Positions 11,694 through 20,256 of a stretch of DNA of 64,000 bases are shown in pieces. This DNA comes from Mesorhizobium sp. CAU 1732 (GTDB taxonomy: Bacteria > Pseudomonadota > Alphaproteobacteria > Rhizobiales > Rhizobiaceae): assembly GCF_039888675.1 (NCBI RefSeq), contig NZ_JBDQQR010000001.1, positions 1,550,001-1,614,000 of the forward strand, read 5' to 3'. The stretch's first letter is position 1, and each line of letters opens with the position of its first letter. A program made the translations under genes and the position numbers. Below the pieces are notes generated by a model. The model did no database searches. It worked only from the letters and a program-made list of their open reading frames with translations, and had not been told where the DNA came from.

Positions 11694-13216
11694 TCACCTC
11701 TCGGGAAACGCTTGCTCTCTTCGAGAACGTTCAGGTCCATGTGGTTGCGCATGTAGCGCTCGGAAGCCTTCTGCAGCGGCTGGAAGTCCCACGGGTAGTA
11801 GTTGCCGTTGCGGAGTGCCGGGTAGACGACCCATCGCCGGGCCTGGCTTTCGCGGACCTCGGCGTCGTAGTGGGCGAGGTCCCACCGGGCATCCACCTGC
11901 GCCCGGAAAGAGGCCACGAGATCGGCGTGCGCCGGATCGGCCGCGAGGTTGGTTTGCTCGAGCGGATCGGCCATGAGGTCGAAGAGCTGCGGCGGGTCGG
12001 CGGGGCAGTGCACGAATTTGTGCGTGGCGGTGCGAATCGCGACCATGGGGGCGATCGAACCTTCCGCGACGTATTCGATGTAGACCGGGCCGCCACGCGC
12101 GCCGCCGGCCATGACGGGGCGGAGCGAATGGCCGTCCGTCCAGGGTTCGATTCCGCCCATGTCGATGCCGGCGAGATCGCAAAGCGTCGGGACGATGTCG
12201 ATGTTCGACGTCGGATCGGTGAACAGCGATGGGTCGATGCCCGGCCCCGCGATCATGAGGGGCACGCGCGCCGAACCCTCGAAGAAGTTCATCTTGTACC
12301 AGAGGCCGCGCTCGCCCAGCATCTCGCCATGGTCGGAGCAGAACACGACGATCGTGTCGTCGAGCATGCGCGTGCGGGTCAGCACGTCGATCAGCGCGCC
12401 GACCTGGTCGTCGATATAGGAGATGTTGGCGAAGTAGGCGCGGCGCGAACGGCGCACGTCCTCGTCGGTGATGGTGAAGGATGCATAGTCGCTTGCGTCG
12501 TAGAGGCGCCGCGAGTGCTGGTCCTGACTGTCATAGGGGATGAAGCCGACTGTTGGCTCCAGATGCGCGCAGTCCTCGTACAGATCCCAGTGCTTGCGAC
12601 GCGCCACAAAGGGGTCGTGGGGGTGCGTAAAGGAGACCGTGAGGCACCACGGCTGGCCTTTGCCATCGTCGGATGAGCGCGAAAGCTGGTAGAGCTTCTG
12701 GATCGCCTGATGGGCGACGTCGTCGTCATATTCGAGCTGGTTCGTGGTCTCGGCGATGCCCGCGCCGGTCACCGATCCCAGATTGTGATACCACCAGTCG
12801 ATCCGCTCCCCCGGCTTGCGCCAGTCCGGCGTCCAGCCGAAATCGGCCGGGTAGATGTCTGTCGTCAGGCGCTCTTCATAGCCGTGAAGCTGGTCGGGTC
12901 CGACGAAGTGCATCTTGCCCGACAGGCAGGTGTTGTAGCCTGCCGCGCGCAGATGGTGCGCATAGGTGGGGATCGACGACGCGAATTCGGCAGCATTGTC
13001 GTAGACCTTCGTCCGCGACGGCAACTGCCCGCTCATGAACGATGCACGCCCGGGCGCGCACAGTGGCGACGCCGTGTAATTGTTGGCAAAGCGCGCAGAG
13101 CGGGCCGCAAGGGCCTTCAGATGCGGTGCATGGAGAAAATCGGCAGGACCGTCCGGAAACAGCGTACCGGTCAACTGGTCGGCCATGATGATCAGGATAT
13201 TGGGCTTTTTGCTCAT
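11690..13216 (-). CDS. betC: Choline-sulfatase
   Basis: Hydrolyses choline-O-sulfate to choline and sulfate, feeding BetA and BetB. The 508-residue protein starts with the metal-binding segment [12 protein letters not shown] and carries the sulfatase motif CAPGR at C53, the cysteine converted to formylglycine. [13 protein letters not shown] (C-terminal half) is the usual second metal and substrate region. ATG 13216 overlaps the betI stop by 4 bp, so regulator and enzyme are translationally coupled. The frame stays open far upstream (to 14695), but that is read-through across betI and the divergent thiolase and is not coding. Confidence 0.95.
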   Translation of the reverse strand: MSKKPNILIIMADQLTGTLFPDGPADFLHAPHLKALAARSARFANNYTASPLCAPGRASFMSGQLPSRTKVYDNAAEFASSIPTYAHHLRAAGYNTCLSGKMHFVGPDQLHGYEERLTTDIYPADFGWTPDWRKPGERIDWWYHNLGSVTGAGIAETTNQLEYDDDVAHQAIQKLYQLSRSSDDGKGQPWCLTVSFTHPHDPFVARRKHWDLYEDCAHLEPTVGFIPYDSQDQHSRRLYDASDYASFTITDEDVRRSRRAYFANISYIDDQVGALIDVLTRTRMLDDTIVVFCSDHGEMLGERGLWYKMNFFEGSARVPLMIAGPGIDPSLFTDPTSNIDIVPTLCDLAGIDMGGIEPWTDGHSLRPVMAGGARGGPVYIEYVAEGSIAPMVAIRTATHKFVHCPADPPQLFDLMADPLEQTNLAADPAHADLVASFRAQVDARWDLAHYDAEVRESQARRWVVYPALRNGNYYPWDFQPLQKASERYMRNHMDLNVLEESKRFPRGE

Positions 13217-13803
13217 GGGCGCGGCGTACCGATTCCGATCTTGGTTTCGAGATAATCTTCCACGAGCGCAACCGCGCTGCGCGGGTCCGGTGCTCCGTCC
13301 TTCAACGCCCGGCGGATGTAGAGCCCGTCGATCAGGGCAGCAACGCCTTCGGCCGCGCGGCCTGCTTCCGCCCCGAGCAGCGGCCGAAGTCCGCTCATCA
13401 GGTTGGAGTGAAGCCGCCGCGCATAGACCATGAGAAGCCGTCGCATGGGTGCCGAGCGTTGCGCCTCGACATAGAAGGCGAGCCATGCGGCGATCGTCTC
13501 GGGACGAAACTGCACGTCGGAGAAGTTGATCGCGATGATGGCGCTGAGCCGGGCGCGTGGTTCGCTGACCCCGGCAAGTGCCGCGACCGTGTCCCGGCTG
13601 AGTTCGCGCAGGATGTGGCGCATGCTTGCTTCGAGCAGATCGTCCTTCGCGCCGAAATAGTGGTGGGCGAGTGCGGATGAGACGCCCGCGCGGCCGGCGA
13701 TGTCCGACATGGTGACGTCGAGCGAGCCGCGCTCGCCGATCGCGAGGATCGCGGCATCGATCAGCGCCTTGCGCCGCACTGGTTCCATTCCGATCTTGGG
13801 CAT
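13213..13803 (-). CDS. betI: TetR-family repressor BetI
   Basis: Choline-responsive repressor of the bet genes. The 196-residue form starting at ATG 13803 ([19 protein letters not shown]) matches BetI N-termini. The TetR helix-turn-helix (about residues 24-45) includes [21 protein letters not shown] longer frame begins at 13836, but that would place coding sequence over the 20-bp palindrome at 13821-13840, so the shorter start is preferred. It is the first gene of the operon and should be autoregulated. Confidence 0.93.
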   Translation of the reverse strand: MPKIGMEPVRRKALIDAAILAIGERGSLDVTMSDIAGRAGVSSALAHHYFGAKDDLLEASMRHILRELSRDTVAALAGVSEPRARLSAIIAINFSDVQFRPETIAAWLAFYVEAQRSAPMRRLLMVYARRLHSNLMSGLRPLLGAEAGRAAEGVAALIDGLYIRRALKDGAPDPRSAVALVEDYLETKIGIGTPRP

Positions 13804-13820
13804 CAATCGCAAGGCTAGTT

Positions 13821-13840
13821 TTGATTGACTCATCAATCAA
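13821..13840 (-). promoter_or_regulatory. Probable BetI operator (20-bp perfect palindrome)
   Basis: TTGATTGA-CTCA-TCAATCAA has perfect 8-bp arms and ends 17 bp before the betI ATG. Position and symmetry fit a TetR-type repressor site controlling the bet operon; BetI is known to bind the bet promoter region and release in response to choline. Binding here is inferred. Confidence 0.7.
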
Positions 13841-13895
13841 GAAAAAATCTTGGCGCTTTGGTTGCCGTGAACACTTTACGGAATGCCGAAAGCCG

Positions 13896-13911
13896 TTCAT
13901 TGTTGAACAAT
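13896..13911. promoter_or_regulatory. Second inverted repeat in the betI/thiolase divergent region
   Basis: ATTGTT-G-AACAAT (13899-13911) lies about 55 bp before the thiolase ATG and about 60 bp beyond the BetI palindrome, in the shared divergent promoter region. It could be a second operator or part of the thiolase promoter. The arms are only 6 bp, so support is weak. Confidence 0.3.
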
Positions 13912-13966
13912 ATTCGCGCGAGCCGAACAGCCTGCGCCATGCTACATATCCTATAGGGAGAAACTG

Positions 13967-15133
13967 ATGACCGCTTGTATCGTGGGCTGGGCCCATTCGC
14001 AGTTCGGCAAGTTGACCGACGAGACCGTCGAAAGTCTGATCGTCAAAGTCACGAAAGAAGCGCTCGATCACGCGGGCATCGGCCCGGATGACGTCGATGA
14101 GATCGTGCTCGGGCATTTCAATGCCGGCTTCTCGCCTCAGGATTTCACCGCCAGCCTCGTGCTGCAGGCGGATGACCGTCTTCGTTTCAAGCCTGCGACC
14201 CGCGTGGAGAATGCCTGCGCTACGGGTTCGGCAGCCGTCAGGCAGGGCATCCGCGCGATCGAGGCGAGGGCTGCGCGCGTGGTTCTCGTCGTCGGCGTGG
14301 AGCAGATGACCGCCATACCCGGCCCTGAGGTTCAGCAGAACCTGATCCGTGCCTCCTACATGCGCGAGGAAGCGGACATTCCGGCAGGCTTCGCCGGCCA
14401 GTTCGGCAAGATCGCCGCCGCCTATTTCCAGCGTCATGGCGACCAGTCGGACGCACTCGCGCGCATCGCCGCCAAGAACCACAGGAACGGCGTCGAGAAC
14501 CCCTACGCCCATATGCGCAAGGATTTCGGCTTCGACTTCTGCCGCACCGAAAGCGAGAAGAACCCTTATGTCGCCGGCCCGCTGAAGCGCACGGATTGCT
14601 CGCTCGTTTCCGATGGCGCGGCGGCGATCGTGTTGACCGATGCGACGACGGCCCTTTCGATGAAGCGTGCGGTCGCGTTCCGTGCCAACGAACACGTGCA
14701 GGACTTCTTGCCCATGTCGAAGCGCGACATTCTCCTGTTCGAAGGCTGCGAAGAGGCATGGGCGCGTGCGCTGAAAAATGCCGGGGTGTCGCTCGACGAT
14801 CTTTCATTCGTGGAGACGCATGACTGCTTCACGATCGCAGAACTGATCGAGTACGAGGCGATGGGCCTCGCCAAGCGCGGCGAGGGCGCCAAGATCGCGC
14901 TCGAAGGGCAGACGGAGAAGGGCGGCCGGCTTCCGGTCAATCCGTCCGGCGGGTTGAAGGCCAAGGGCCATCCGATCGGTGCGACCGGCGTATCGATGCA
15001 CGCGCTCTCCGCCATGCAACTCACCGGCGAGGCCGGCGGAATTCAGGTCGAGGGCGCCAGGCTTGGCGGTATCTTCAACATGGGCGGCGCTGCCGTCGCC
15101 AACTACGTCTCCATTCTCGAACGGATCAAATGA
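13967..15133 (+). CDS. SCP-x-like thiolase (acetyl-CoA acetyltransferase family)
   Basis: A 388-residue thiolase-superfamily protein. The nucleophile is C84 in VENACATGSAA. The later motifs are HDCF (about residue 285), where SCP2-type thiolases carry a second active-site cysteine, and GGLKAKGHPIGATG (active-site histidine). The classical C-terminal CxG motif is replaced by NMGGAAVA, as in SCP-x and archaeal-type thiolases, so simple biosynthetic acetoacetyl-CoA thiolase activity is doubtful. The ATG follows GGGAGAAACTG. It is coupled by an ATGA overlap to the SDR gene and is divergent from betI. Confidence 0.87.
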   Translation: MTACIVGWAHSQFGKLTDETVESLIVKVTKEALDHAGIGPDDVDEIVLGHFNAGFSPQDFTASLVLQADDRLRFKPATRVENACATGSAAVRQGIRAIEARAARVVLVVGVEQMTAIPGPEVQQNLIRASYMREEADIPAGFAGQFGKIAAAYFQRHGDQSDALARIAAKNHRNGVENPYAHMRKDFGFDFCRTESEKNPYVAGPLKRTDCSLVSDGAAAIVLTDATTALSMKRAVAFRANEHVQDFLPMSKRDILLFEGCEEAWARALKNAGVSLDDLSFVETHDCFTIAELIEYEAMGLAKRGEGAKIALEGQTEKGGRLPVNPSGGLKAKGHPIGATGVSMHALSAMQLTGEAGGIQVEGARLGGIFNMGGAAVANYVSILERIK

Positions 15134-15876
15134 AGCCATCAGCCATCGTCACGGGCGGCGCATCCGGCATCGGGCTGGCCACGGTGGAGTGGTTGCTGGA
15201 TGAGGGGTGGCCCGTGGCTGTGGTTGACGCCAACCCGCAGGCCCTTGCTTCGGCTGAAGACATGCTGTCGGGCGAGAACGCGGTCTTCCTCGGCGTCGAC
15301 GTGACCGATGAAGACATGGTCGCGGAGATTTTCGATCAGGCCGTCGATGCGCTGGGGCCCGTTGGCGGGCTGGTGAACTCGGCGGGCATTGCCCGCGACA
15401 TTCCGTTTCTGGAGACAAGCCCCGAGCTTTTCCGGCAAATCCTAGACGTCAATGTCATCGGATCCTTCATCGCGGCGAAGGCTGCGGTGGAGCGCATGGC
15501 GGACACGCTCTCCATCGTGAACATCGCCTCCGTCTCGGGCCTTCGGGCCAATCGTGGCCGCGTCGCCTACGGATCGTCGAAGGCGGCGGTGAAGATGATG
15601 TCGGAGATCATGTCGGTCGAACTCGCGCGCCGCGACGTGCGCGTCAACTGCGTCGCGCCCGGCCCGATCGAGACCCCGATGGTGGCGCAGGTGCACACGC
15701 CCGCCGTCCGCCAGCTCTGGCTCGAACGCGTGCCGCAACGCCGCTACGGCGATCCCGACGAGATCGCAGCGGCGGTGGCGTTCCTCCTTTCGCCCACATC
15801 GAGCTATATCACCGGCCAGACGATCGCGGTGGATGGCGGCTTCATGGCTGCCGGCTTGATGGACCCGGAGGACTGA
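15130..15876 (+). CDS. Short-chain dehydrogenase/reductase
   Basis: A classical SDR of 248 residues. The NAD(P) motif TGGASGIG spans 8-15, the NSAG motif is near 83-86, and the catalytic set is S134, Y147 and K151 (YGSSK). The aspartate-rich end of strand beta-2 (VVDANP, near 31-36) suggests NAD rather than NADP. Its start overlaps the thiolase stop by 4 bp, so the pair is translationally coupled and may handle the same acyl or 3-hydroxyacyl substrate. The exact substrate cannot be named. Confidence 0.9.
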   Translation: MKPSAIVTGGASGIGLATVEWLLDEGWPVAVVDANPQALASAEDMLSGENAVFLGVDVTDEDMVAEIFDQAVDALGPVGGLVNSAGIARDIPFLETSPELFRQILDVNVIGSFIAAKAAVERMADTLSIVNIASVSGLRANRGRVAYGSSKAAVKMMSEIMSVELARRDVRVNCVAPGPIETPMVAQVHTPAVRQLWLERVPQRRYGDPDEIAAAVAFLLSPTSSYITGQTIAVDGGFMAAGLMDPED

Positions 15877-16370
15877 TGACCCGACTCTTCGTGCTGGGCG
15901 CGGCATCTCTTGCTGCGTGGTTCGCCGCGTGCCCGGCGCAGGCCGAGGATGCGGCGATCAAGATCGCCGAAGCATTCTGTGCCGCGCGGGTGGCCGATGA
16001 CGAAGCCGCGACACTTAACCTCATGACGCCATCGCTGCGGCAGGCGGTGCAAGACGCCCAGGCGCGCAATCAGGTTCTGGCGGACGCCAATCCGACCGAG
16101 AAGCCGCCATTCGGCGACGGCATTCCCTATCAGGCGTTTCCCGACGCTGCGCCGATCTGCAAGGCCGGCGACACGGGCGAACTCGGCGGACAGACGACGA
16201 TCCAGGTGCGGTACGAATTCCCGGACGAGCCGAGCGGAAGCTGGACGGACAGGCTCGTTCTGGCGGACGGTGACGCTCTCATCGACGACGTCGTCTATCA
16301 GCAGTTTCCCACCGACAGTCAGCTCTACGGATTGCGGCGCGGCCTCAGGGAAGCGTTCGACCAGTATTAG
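15876..16370 (+). CDS. Exported protein of unknown function
   Basis: A 164-residue protein with a clear signal peptide (residues 1-23, hydrophobic core and AQA cleavage site). The mature part has two cysteines (about 37 and 89) and no domain I recognise. Its ATG overlaps the SDR stop (TGATG), so it is co-transcribed with thiolase and SDR. It is convergent with the DUF3750 gene, whose stop follows immediately. Function unknown. Confidence 0.75.
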   Translation: MTRLFVLGAASLAAWFAACPAQAEDAAIKIAEAFCAARVADDEAATLNLMTPSLRQAVQDAQARNQVLADANPTEKPPFGDGIPYQAFPDAAPICKAGDTGELGGQTTIQVRYEFPDEPSGSWTDRLVLADGDALIDDVVYQQFPTDSQLYGLRRGLREAFDQY

Positions 16371-17117
16371 TCACCAACTCAGCTCGACGCGGCCGAGCGC
16401 GGGTATCTTGAGCGCAGGGTGCATCACGTCGATTCCGGCGACGAGACCCATGAAGTGGACCTCGATGCCGCTTCGGGCCCCTGCCGCGAAGCCGACGAAG
16501 CCTCCGACCGTCGCATGGATATCGCGCCAGTCGGGCGTGATGTGGAGCGCCGCATAGCCGGGCGCAAAGTCCCTGCCGGTGGCGTTCGGGGGCAAAAGTG
16601 CACCCAGCGACGGCACCTCCGTCAGGACATGGGCGACGAAGCTGTTGGAGTTCGGACCCGGCCAGATGCGATAACCGCCGGTCCTCGCGTAGGGGTAGCC
16701 GTCGATCGCGGCCTCGACATCGGGGATCAGCCTTTCCGCATCCGCGCCGACAACGGCATGAACGATCCATGGCTTGTTGGAGTACCAGAAGGCGTCGGCC
16801 GGATAGCCGTTGCGCCGGATCGGGCTGCCCCAGCCCACCTTGTCGTAGCGATCGTAGCTATCGGCATCGCGCTTCTTGACCACGATCCAGCTATGGACGG
16901 ACAGCGCCCCCTTGAACCCGCCGGTGCGCGCCGCAAGCACGTAGACGGCCGCGTCCCGGTCCGCGGTGGCGGCAGGCAGGACCCCGCTCGAACTCCAGTT
17001 CGCCTCGCGCCACGAATGGGGACGGTCGACCACGGACCACCATGCTGCGGTCGCGGCGACGGGAAGGATGAAGATCAGCAGAAGAAAGGCGGTGATGCCC
17101 TTGAGTGTCTGGAACAA
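16371..17117 (-). CDS. DUF3750 family membrane-anchored protein
   Basis: A 248-residue protein with an N-terminal membrane segment (about residues 8-28, ITAFLLLIFILPVAATAAW) and a periplasmic domain with WPGPNSNSF and an HxxPDWRD segment, characteristic of DUF3750. I prefer a TTG start at 17117 (AAAGG 7 nt upstream). The frame continues to an ATG at 17192, but that start would overlap the divergent asparaginase start. No function is known; conserved His, Asp and Asn residues suggest an enzyme. Confidence 0.75.
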   Translation of the reverse strand: MFQTLKGITAFLLLIFILPVAATAAWWSVVDRPHSWREANWSSSGVLPAATADRDAAVYVLAARTGGFKGALSVHSWIVVKKRDADSYDRYDKVGWGSPIRRNGYPADAFWYSNKPWIVHAVVGADAERLIPDVEAAIDGYPYARTGGYRIWPGPNSNSFVAHVLTEVPSLGALLPPNATGRDFAPGYAALHITPDWRDIHATVGGFVGFAAGARSGIEVHFMGLVAGIDVMHPALKIPALGRVELSW

Positions 17118-17185
17118 GCGATGGCCTTTGCTTCGGCGGGCGATTGGGATTATGCGCGTTCTGCAACCGACATTCGGGTGAGAAG

Positions 17186-18190
17186 ATGGCAAATCCGGTA
17201 CTTGTGGAAGTCCTGCGCGGTAACATCGTCGAGAGCCGGCATCGCGGTTCCTTCTGTGTCATGGACGCGGATGGACATGTGGTGCTGAGCGGTGGCGATA
17301 TCGAGGCGGCCGTCTTTCCGCGATCGGCCGTCAAGGCGATCCAGGCGCTGCCGCTTCTGGAGAGCGGCGCGGCCGACGCATTCGGCTTCGGGAATCGCGA
17401 AATCGCGCTTGCCTGCGCTTCGCATTCGGGCGAGCCCGGCCACGCGGACCTGGCGAAAGCCATGCTGGCCAAGGCAGGGCTGGACGAGACCGCGCTTGAG
17501 TGCGGCGAACATTGGCCGATGCATCAGGAGGCGGCGCTCGACCTTGCGCGCCGAGGTGGAAGCCCAACGGCTCTGCACAACAACTGCTCGGGCAAGCATT
17601 CCGGCTTCGTCTGCACCTGCCATCATCTGGGCATCGACCATCGCGGCTATGTCGGCGCATCGCACGAATCGCAGCGCATGGTGCGCGACGCGATGGAAAC
17701 GGTGACCGGCGCGGCACATGGCGAGGATGTATGCGGCATCGACGGGTGCTCGATCCCGACCTATGCGGTTCCGCTGAAGAGCCTCGCGCTCGGCTTTGCC
17801 CGCATGGCGACCGGCGTCGGCTTCGGCCAGGGCAGGGCGGTCGCGGCGAAGCGAATTCTGGCGGCTTGCATGGCCGAGCCCTTCGAGGTCGCCGGCACGG
17901 ACAGGATGGACACGCGCCTGATGCGGGCAACGGGCGGCCGCATCTTCGTGAAGACCGGAGCGGAAGGCGTCTATTGCGCCGCAATCCCGGAACGGGGCCT
18001 CGGCATCGCCATCAAATGCGACGACGGCACAACGCGGGCTTCGGAAACATCCGTCGCCGCCTTGCTCGCAAGGCTTCTCGGCGAACAGGACGCGCTGTCG
18101 CCAACCCTGATCGAGCTTGCCAATCCGGTCATGAAGAACTGGAACGGCATCGAGGTCGGCCGGACGAGGCCGGTGGCCGGCGTCTTTTAG
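17186..18190 (+). CDS. L-asparaginase, Rhizobium etli type (class 3)
   Basis: Hydrolyses asparagine to aspartate and ammonia. The 334-residue protein belongs to the Asparaginase_II family typified by R. etli ReAV. The residues described for ReAV are present at matching positions: S47/K50 (PRSAVK), S79, the zinc-site C134 and K137 (NNCSGKH), and C188 (CGIDGC). The start at 17186 follows GTGAGAAG; a longer frame from 17105 has no homology. It shares a 68-bp divergent gap with DUF3750 and is followed by strong hairpins. Confidence 0.93.
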   Translation: MANPVLVEVLRGNIVESRHRGSFCVMDADGHVVLSGGDIEAAVFPRSAVKAIQALPLLESGAADAFGFGNREIALACASHSGEPGHADLAKAMLAKAGLDETALECGEHWPMHQEAALDLARRGGSPTALHNNCSGKHSGFVCTCHHLGIDHRGYVGASHESQRMVRDAMETVTGAAHGEDVCGIDGCSIPTYAVPLKSLALGFARMATGVGFGQGRAVAAKRILAACMAEPFEVAGTDRMDTRLMRATGGRIFVKTGAEGVYCAAIPERGLGIAIKCDDGTTRASETSVAALLARLLGEQDALSPTLIELANPVMKNWNGIEVGRTRPVAGVF

Positions 18191-18372
18191 CCGTGGAGCA
18201 TTTCAGGGTTTGACTGAAACACCGCCTGCACCGCTTCGCAGGGGAGGATCCGACGTTGCGGCCCGTCCTCGACCTTGGATCCTCCCCCGTTTACGGGGGA
18301 GGGGGACCGCCGGAGGCGGTGGAGGGGGCCTTTCGCGCAACGCGTTCCACCTCATGCGGAACCGCTTTAGCT
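18191..18372. repeat. REP-like intergenic element with tandem hairpins
   Basis: Between the convergent asparaginase and Tat-protein genes lie two adjacent GC-rich hairpins: CTCCCCCGT/ACGGGGGAG (18282-18301) and ACCGCC/GGCGGT (18306-18320). They are flanked by a partially symmetrical TTTCAGGGTTTGACTGAAAC (about 18208-18227). This layout resembles dispersed palindromic elements common in Hyphomicrobiales genomes. Only one copy is in this window, so its repetitive nature is inferred. It may also stop transcription from both sides. Confidence 0.5.
18282..18301 (+). terminator. Strong hairpin after asparaginase gene
   Basis: A 9-bp GC-rich stem with a TT loop, 92 bp after the asparaginase stop. 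It lacks a T-run, so it may act as an mRNA-stabilising element or a Rho-assisted end, and it is part of the REP-like element. Confidence 0.4.
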
Positions 18373-19701
18373 CTAGCTGACGAGATTTCGCTCGACCCGC
18401 AGATGCGGATAGGAGGCGTCGTCGCCTTGCGCGAGGTCGCCCGTCGCTGCGTCGGCCCAGCGATATCCGACCACGGCGCGCTCGATGCCATCGATGACGT
18501 TGTCGGCGACGATGACGGAGCCGGCACCTTCGACCACCGAGACGGCGAAACCTTCGCGGGCGTCGCGCACGACGTTGCCGGTCGCGACCACGTTGCGCAC
18601 GAACGGCCCCCATCCGAGCATCATGCCGAACAATGGCGCACCTTCGACAACGTTTCCGGTGACGGCCGTGTCTGCCTCGACGCTGATTCCGATGCCGAAG
18701 CCGGGGCTGTTGTCCTCGTAGGGAGCATGGTCGACGAGGTTGCGGACGATGTTGCCGTTGCAGACGGCCATCCGTCCGCCTTCATCGAGATTGGCGATTG
18801 AGATGCCGATCGCAGCGCCATCGACCACGTTCGAATTGATCACCGCGCCCTCGAAGGAGAATTCGGAGTAGATCGCGGTCTCGCCCGAGCGCAGGCACTG
18901 GTTGGCGACGATCTGGACGTTGCTGGCGCTGTTGGCGCGAATGGCGGAAAAGGCGCAGTCGGAGACGTGGTTGTTGGCGACAATGACATTGTCGGCGCGG
19001 AAGACATTGATGCCATTTCCGTTTTGGCCCGTGCCGCCGCTGCGTGCCGCTATTCGCGCGACGCGGTTTCCGGTCACCAGCGCGCCGTCTTCGCCCGGCT
19101 CCCAGCGATGCACGAGAATGCCGCCATTCCCGCAATCGGTGACAATGTTGCCGGTGATCTGCATGCCGGCCCCCTCGACGCAGTAGAGGCCGTAATCCTG
19201 CGCTCCGCTGATCGTGCAGCGCTCGACCCGGCCCGAAACACGCTCGAGCGCAATCGCGCTTGCCGCGCTGCCGACGATGTCGCAGCGGTCGATGACGAGA
19301 TTGGCGACGCGCCGCATCTCGACCAGCGCCTGGGTGTCTGCGCCCAACGCCCGGTCGCCGCCGTCGATCGACAGGCCGGTGAGTTCGATTGATGCGGCAT
19401 CCTCGGCCTTGAACAGATGGCCTCCGCCGCCATAGACGATGCGCGTGGCACCCGGAACGCCGGTCAGTCGCGCTCCGGCGGGCAATCTGATGTTCGAGAC
19501 CACGTACTCACCCGCCGGCAGATGAAGCGGCTCGTTGCGGGCTGATGCTGCATCGATCATCTGCTGGAGCGTTTGGCTTTGATCACCGGGTGCGGATAGC
19601 GGTTGAGCGAACGCGCGCCAGGCGACGCCGGTCGCCGCAAACGCGAGCATCCCCGAAAGAAGGGTTCGCCTGTTCGTTTTTGGTGCAGTCTGGATCATCA
19701 T
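18373..19701 (-). CDS. Tat-exported right-handed repeat protein (TIGR03808 type)
   Basis: A 442-residue exported protein. The N-terminus carries a twin-arginine motif (NRRTLLSG, residues 10-17) followed by a hydrophobic stretch ending AFA. The rest is made of imperfect parallel beta-helix repeats with many VxxNxVxx turns (for example ITGNIVTDCGNGG and VTGNVVEGAP), like pectate-lyase-fold proteins. It fits the family of twin-arginine-translocated repeat proteins found in rhizobia. The MM start at 19701 or 19698 has no clear ribosome site; the frame extends into the divergent greA-like gene without homology. It probably binds or cleaves a polysaccharide in the periplasm, but no catalytic residues can be assigned. 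Confidence 0.83.
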   Translation of the reverse strand: MMIQTAPKTNRRTLLSGMLAFAATGVAWRAFAQPLSAPGDQSQTLQQMIDAASARNEPLHLPAGEYVVSNIRLPAGARLTGVPGATRIVYGGGGHLFKAEDAASIELTGLSIDGGDRALGADTQALVEMRRVANLVIDRCDIVGSAASAIALERVSGRVERCTISGAQDYGLYCVEGAGMQITGNIVTDCGNGGILVHRWEPGEDGALVTGNRVARIAARSGGTGQNGNGINVFRADNVIVANNHVSDCAFSAIRANSASNVQIVANQCLRSGETAIYSEFSFEGAVINSNVVDGAAIGISIANLDEGGRMAVCNGNIVRNLVDHAPYEDNSPGFGIGISVEADTAVTGNVVEGAPLFGMMLGWGPFVRNVVATGNVVRDAREGFAVSVVEGAGSVIVADNVIDGIERAVVGYRWADAATGDLAQGDDASYPHLRVERNLVS

Positions 19702-19764
19702 CGAGGTGAGATGCAGGTTTCGCGCCGACTTGCCTGCTGGCGCATGAAGACCTACGTTCAAGTG

Positions 19765-20241
19765 ATGAGCAGGGCATTCACACGGGAAGACGACAATGAG
19801 GGCGCGATCTCCGACATCGGAGAGCGTCCGGTGAGCGCGAACCGCAATCTGGTGACGCCCGCCGGCCTTGCCATGATCGACGCAGAGGTCTCCGACCTGC
19901 GCGAGAAGCTTGCCCGCGCCGAAGCGGATGGCGACCGCGAAAAGATCGCGCTCATGTCGCGTGACCTTCGCTACTGGAACGCGCGCCGCGAAACGGCCGA
20001 ACTGGTGGAACCCGACACCACCGATGGTGTGGTCCGTTTCGGGATGACCGTCGACATCGTCAATGATGACGGCGAGCGGCATAGCTGGACCCTTGTCGGT
20101 GAGGATGAGACCGACGTGTCGAAGGGCAAGATTTCGCATGTGTCGCCGATGGCGAAGGCCCTGTTCGGCAAGGCGGTCGGCGAGGTCGCGACCGTCAACG
20201 GCAAGGAATGGGAAATTTTGTCGATCGGTGCGCCCGCCTGA
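19765..20241 (+). CDS. GreA/GreB family transcript cleavage factor
   Basis: A 158-residue protein with the N-terminal coiled-coil finger (about residues 30-75, LVTPAGLAMIDAEVSDLREK) and the C-terminal FKBP-like domain ending KEWEILSIG. Gre factors bind the RNA polymerase secondary channel and rescue arrested complexes. Acidic residues occur at the finger tip (DGDREK). The start at ATG 19765 is chosen because homology begins there; the frame is open from 19603. It is divergent from the Tat-exported repeat protein with only 63 bp between starts. Confidence 0.88.
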   Translation: MSRAFTREDDNEGAISDIGERPVSANRNLVTPAGLAMIDAEVSDLREKLARAEADGDREKIALMSRDLRYWNARRETAELVEPDTTDGVVRFGMTVDIVNDDGERHSWTLVGEDETDVSKGKISHVSPMAKALFGKAVGEVATVNGKEWEILSIGAPA

Positions 20242-20256
20242 TCAAGGAACGGCGCG

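Noticed and set aside
11690-14695. A 1001-codon minus-strand frame that could suggest a fused sulfatase
   Set aside because: Only residues from 13216 downwards match BetC. The upstream part lies antisense to the thiolase and over betI and is open by chance.
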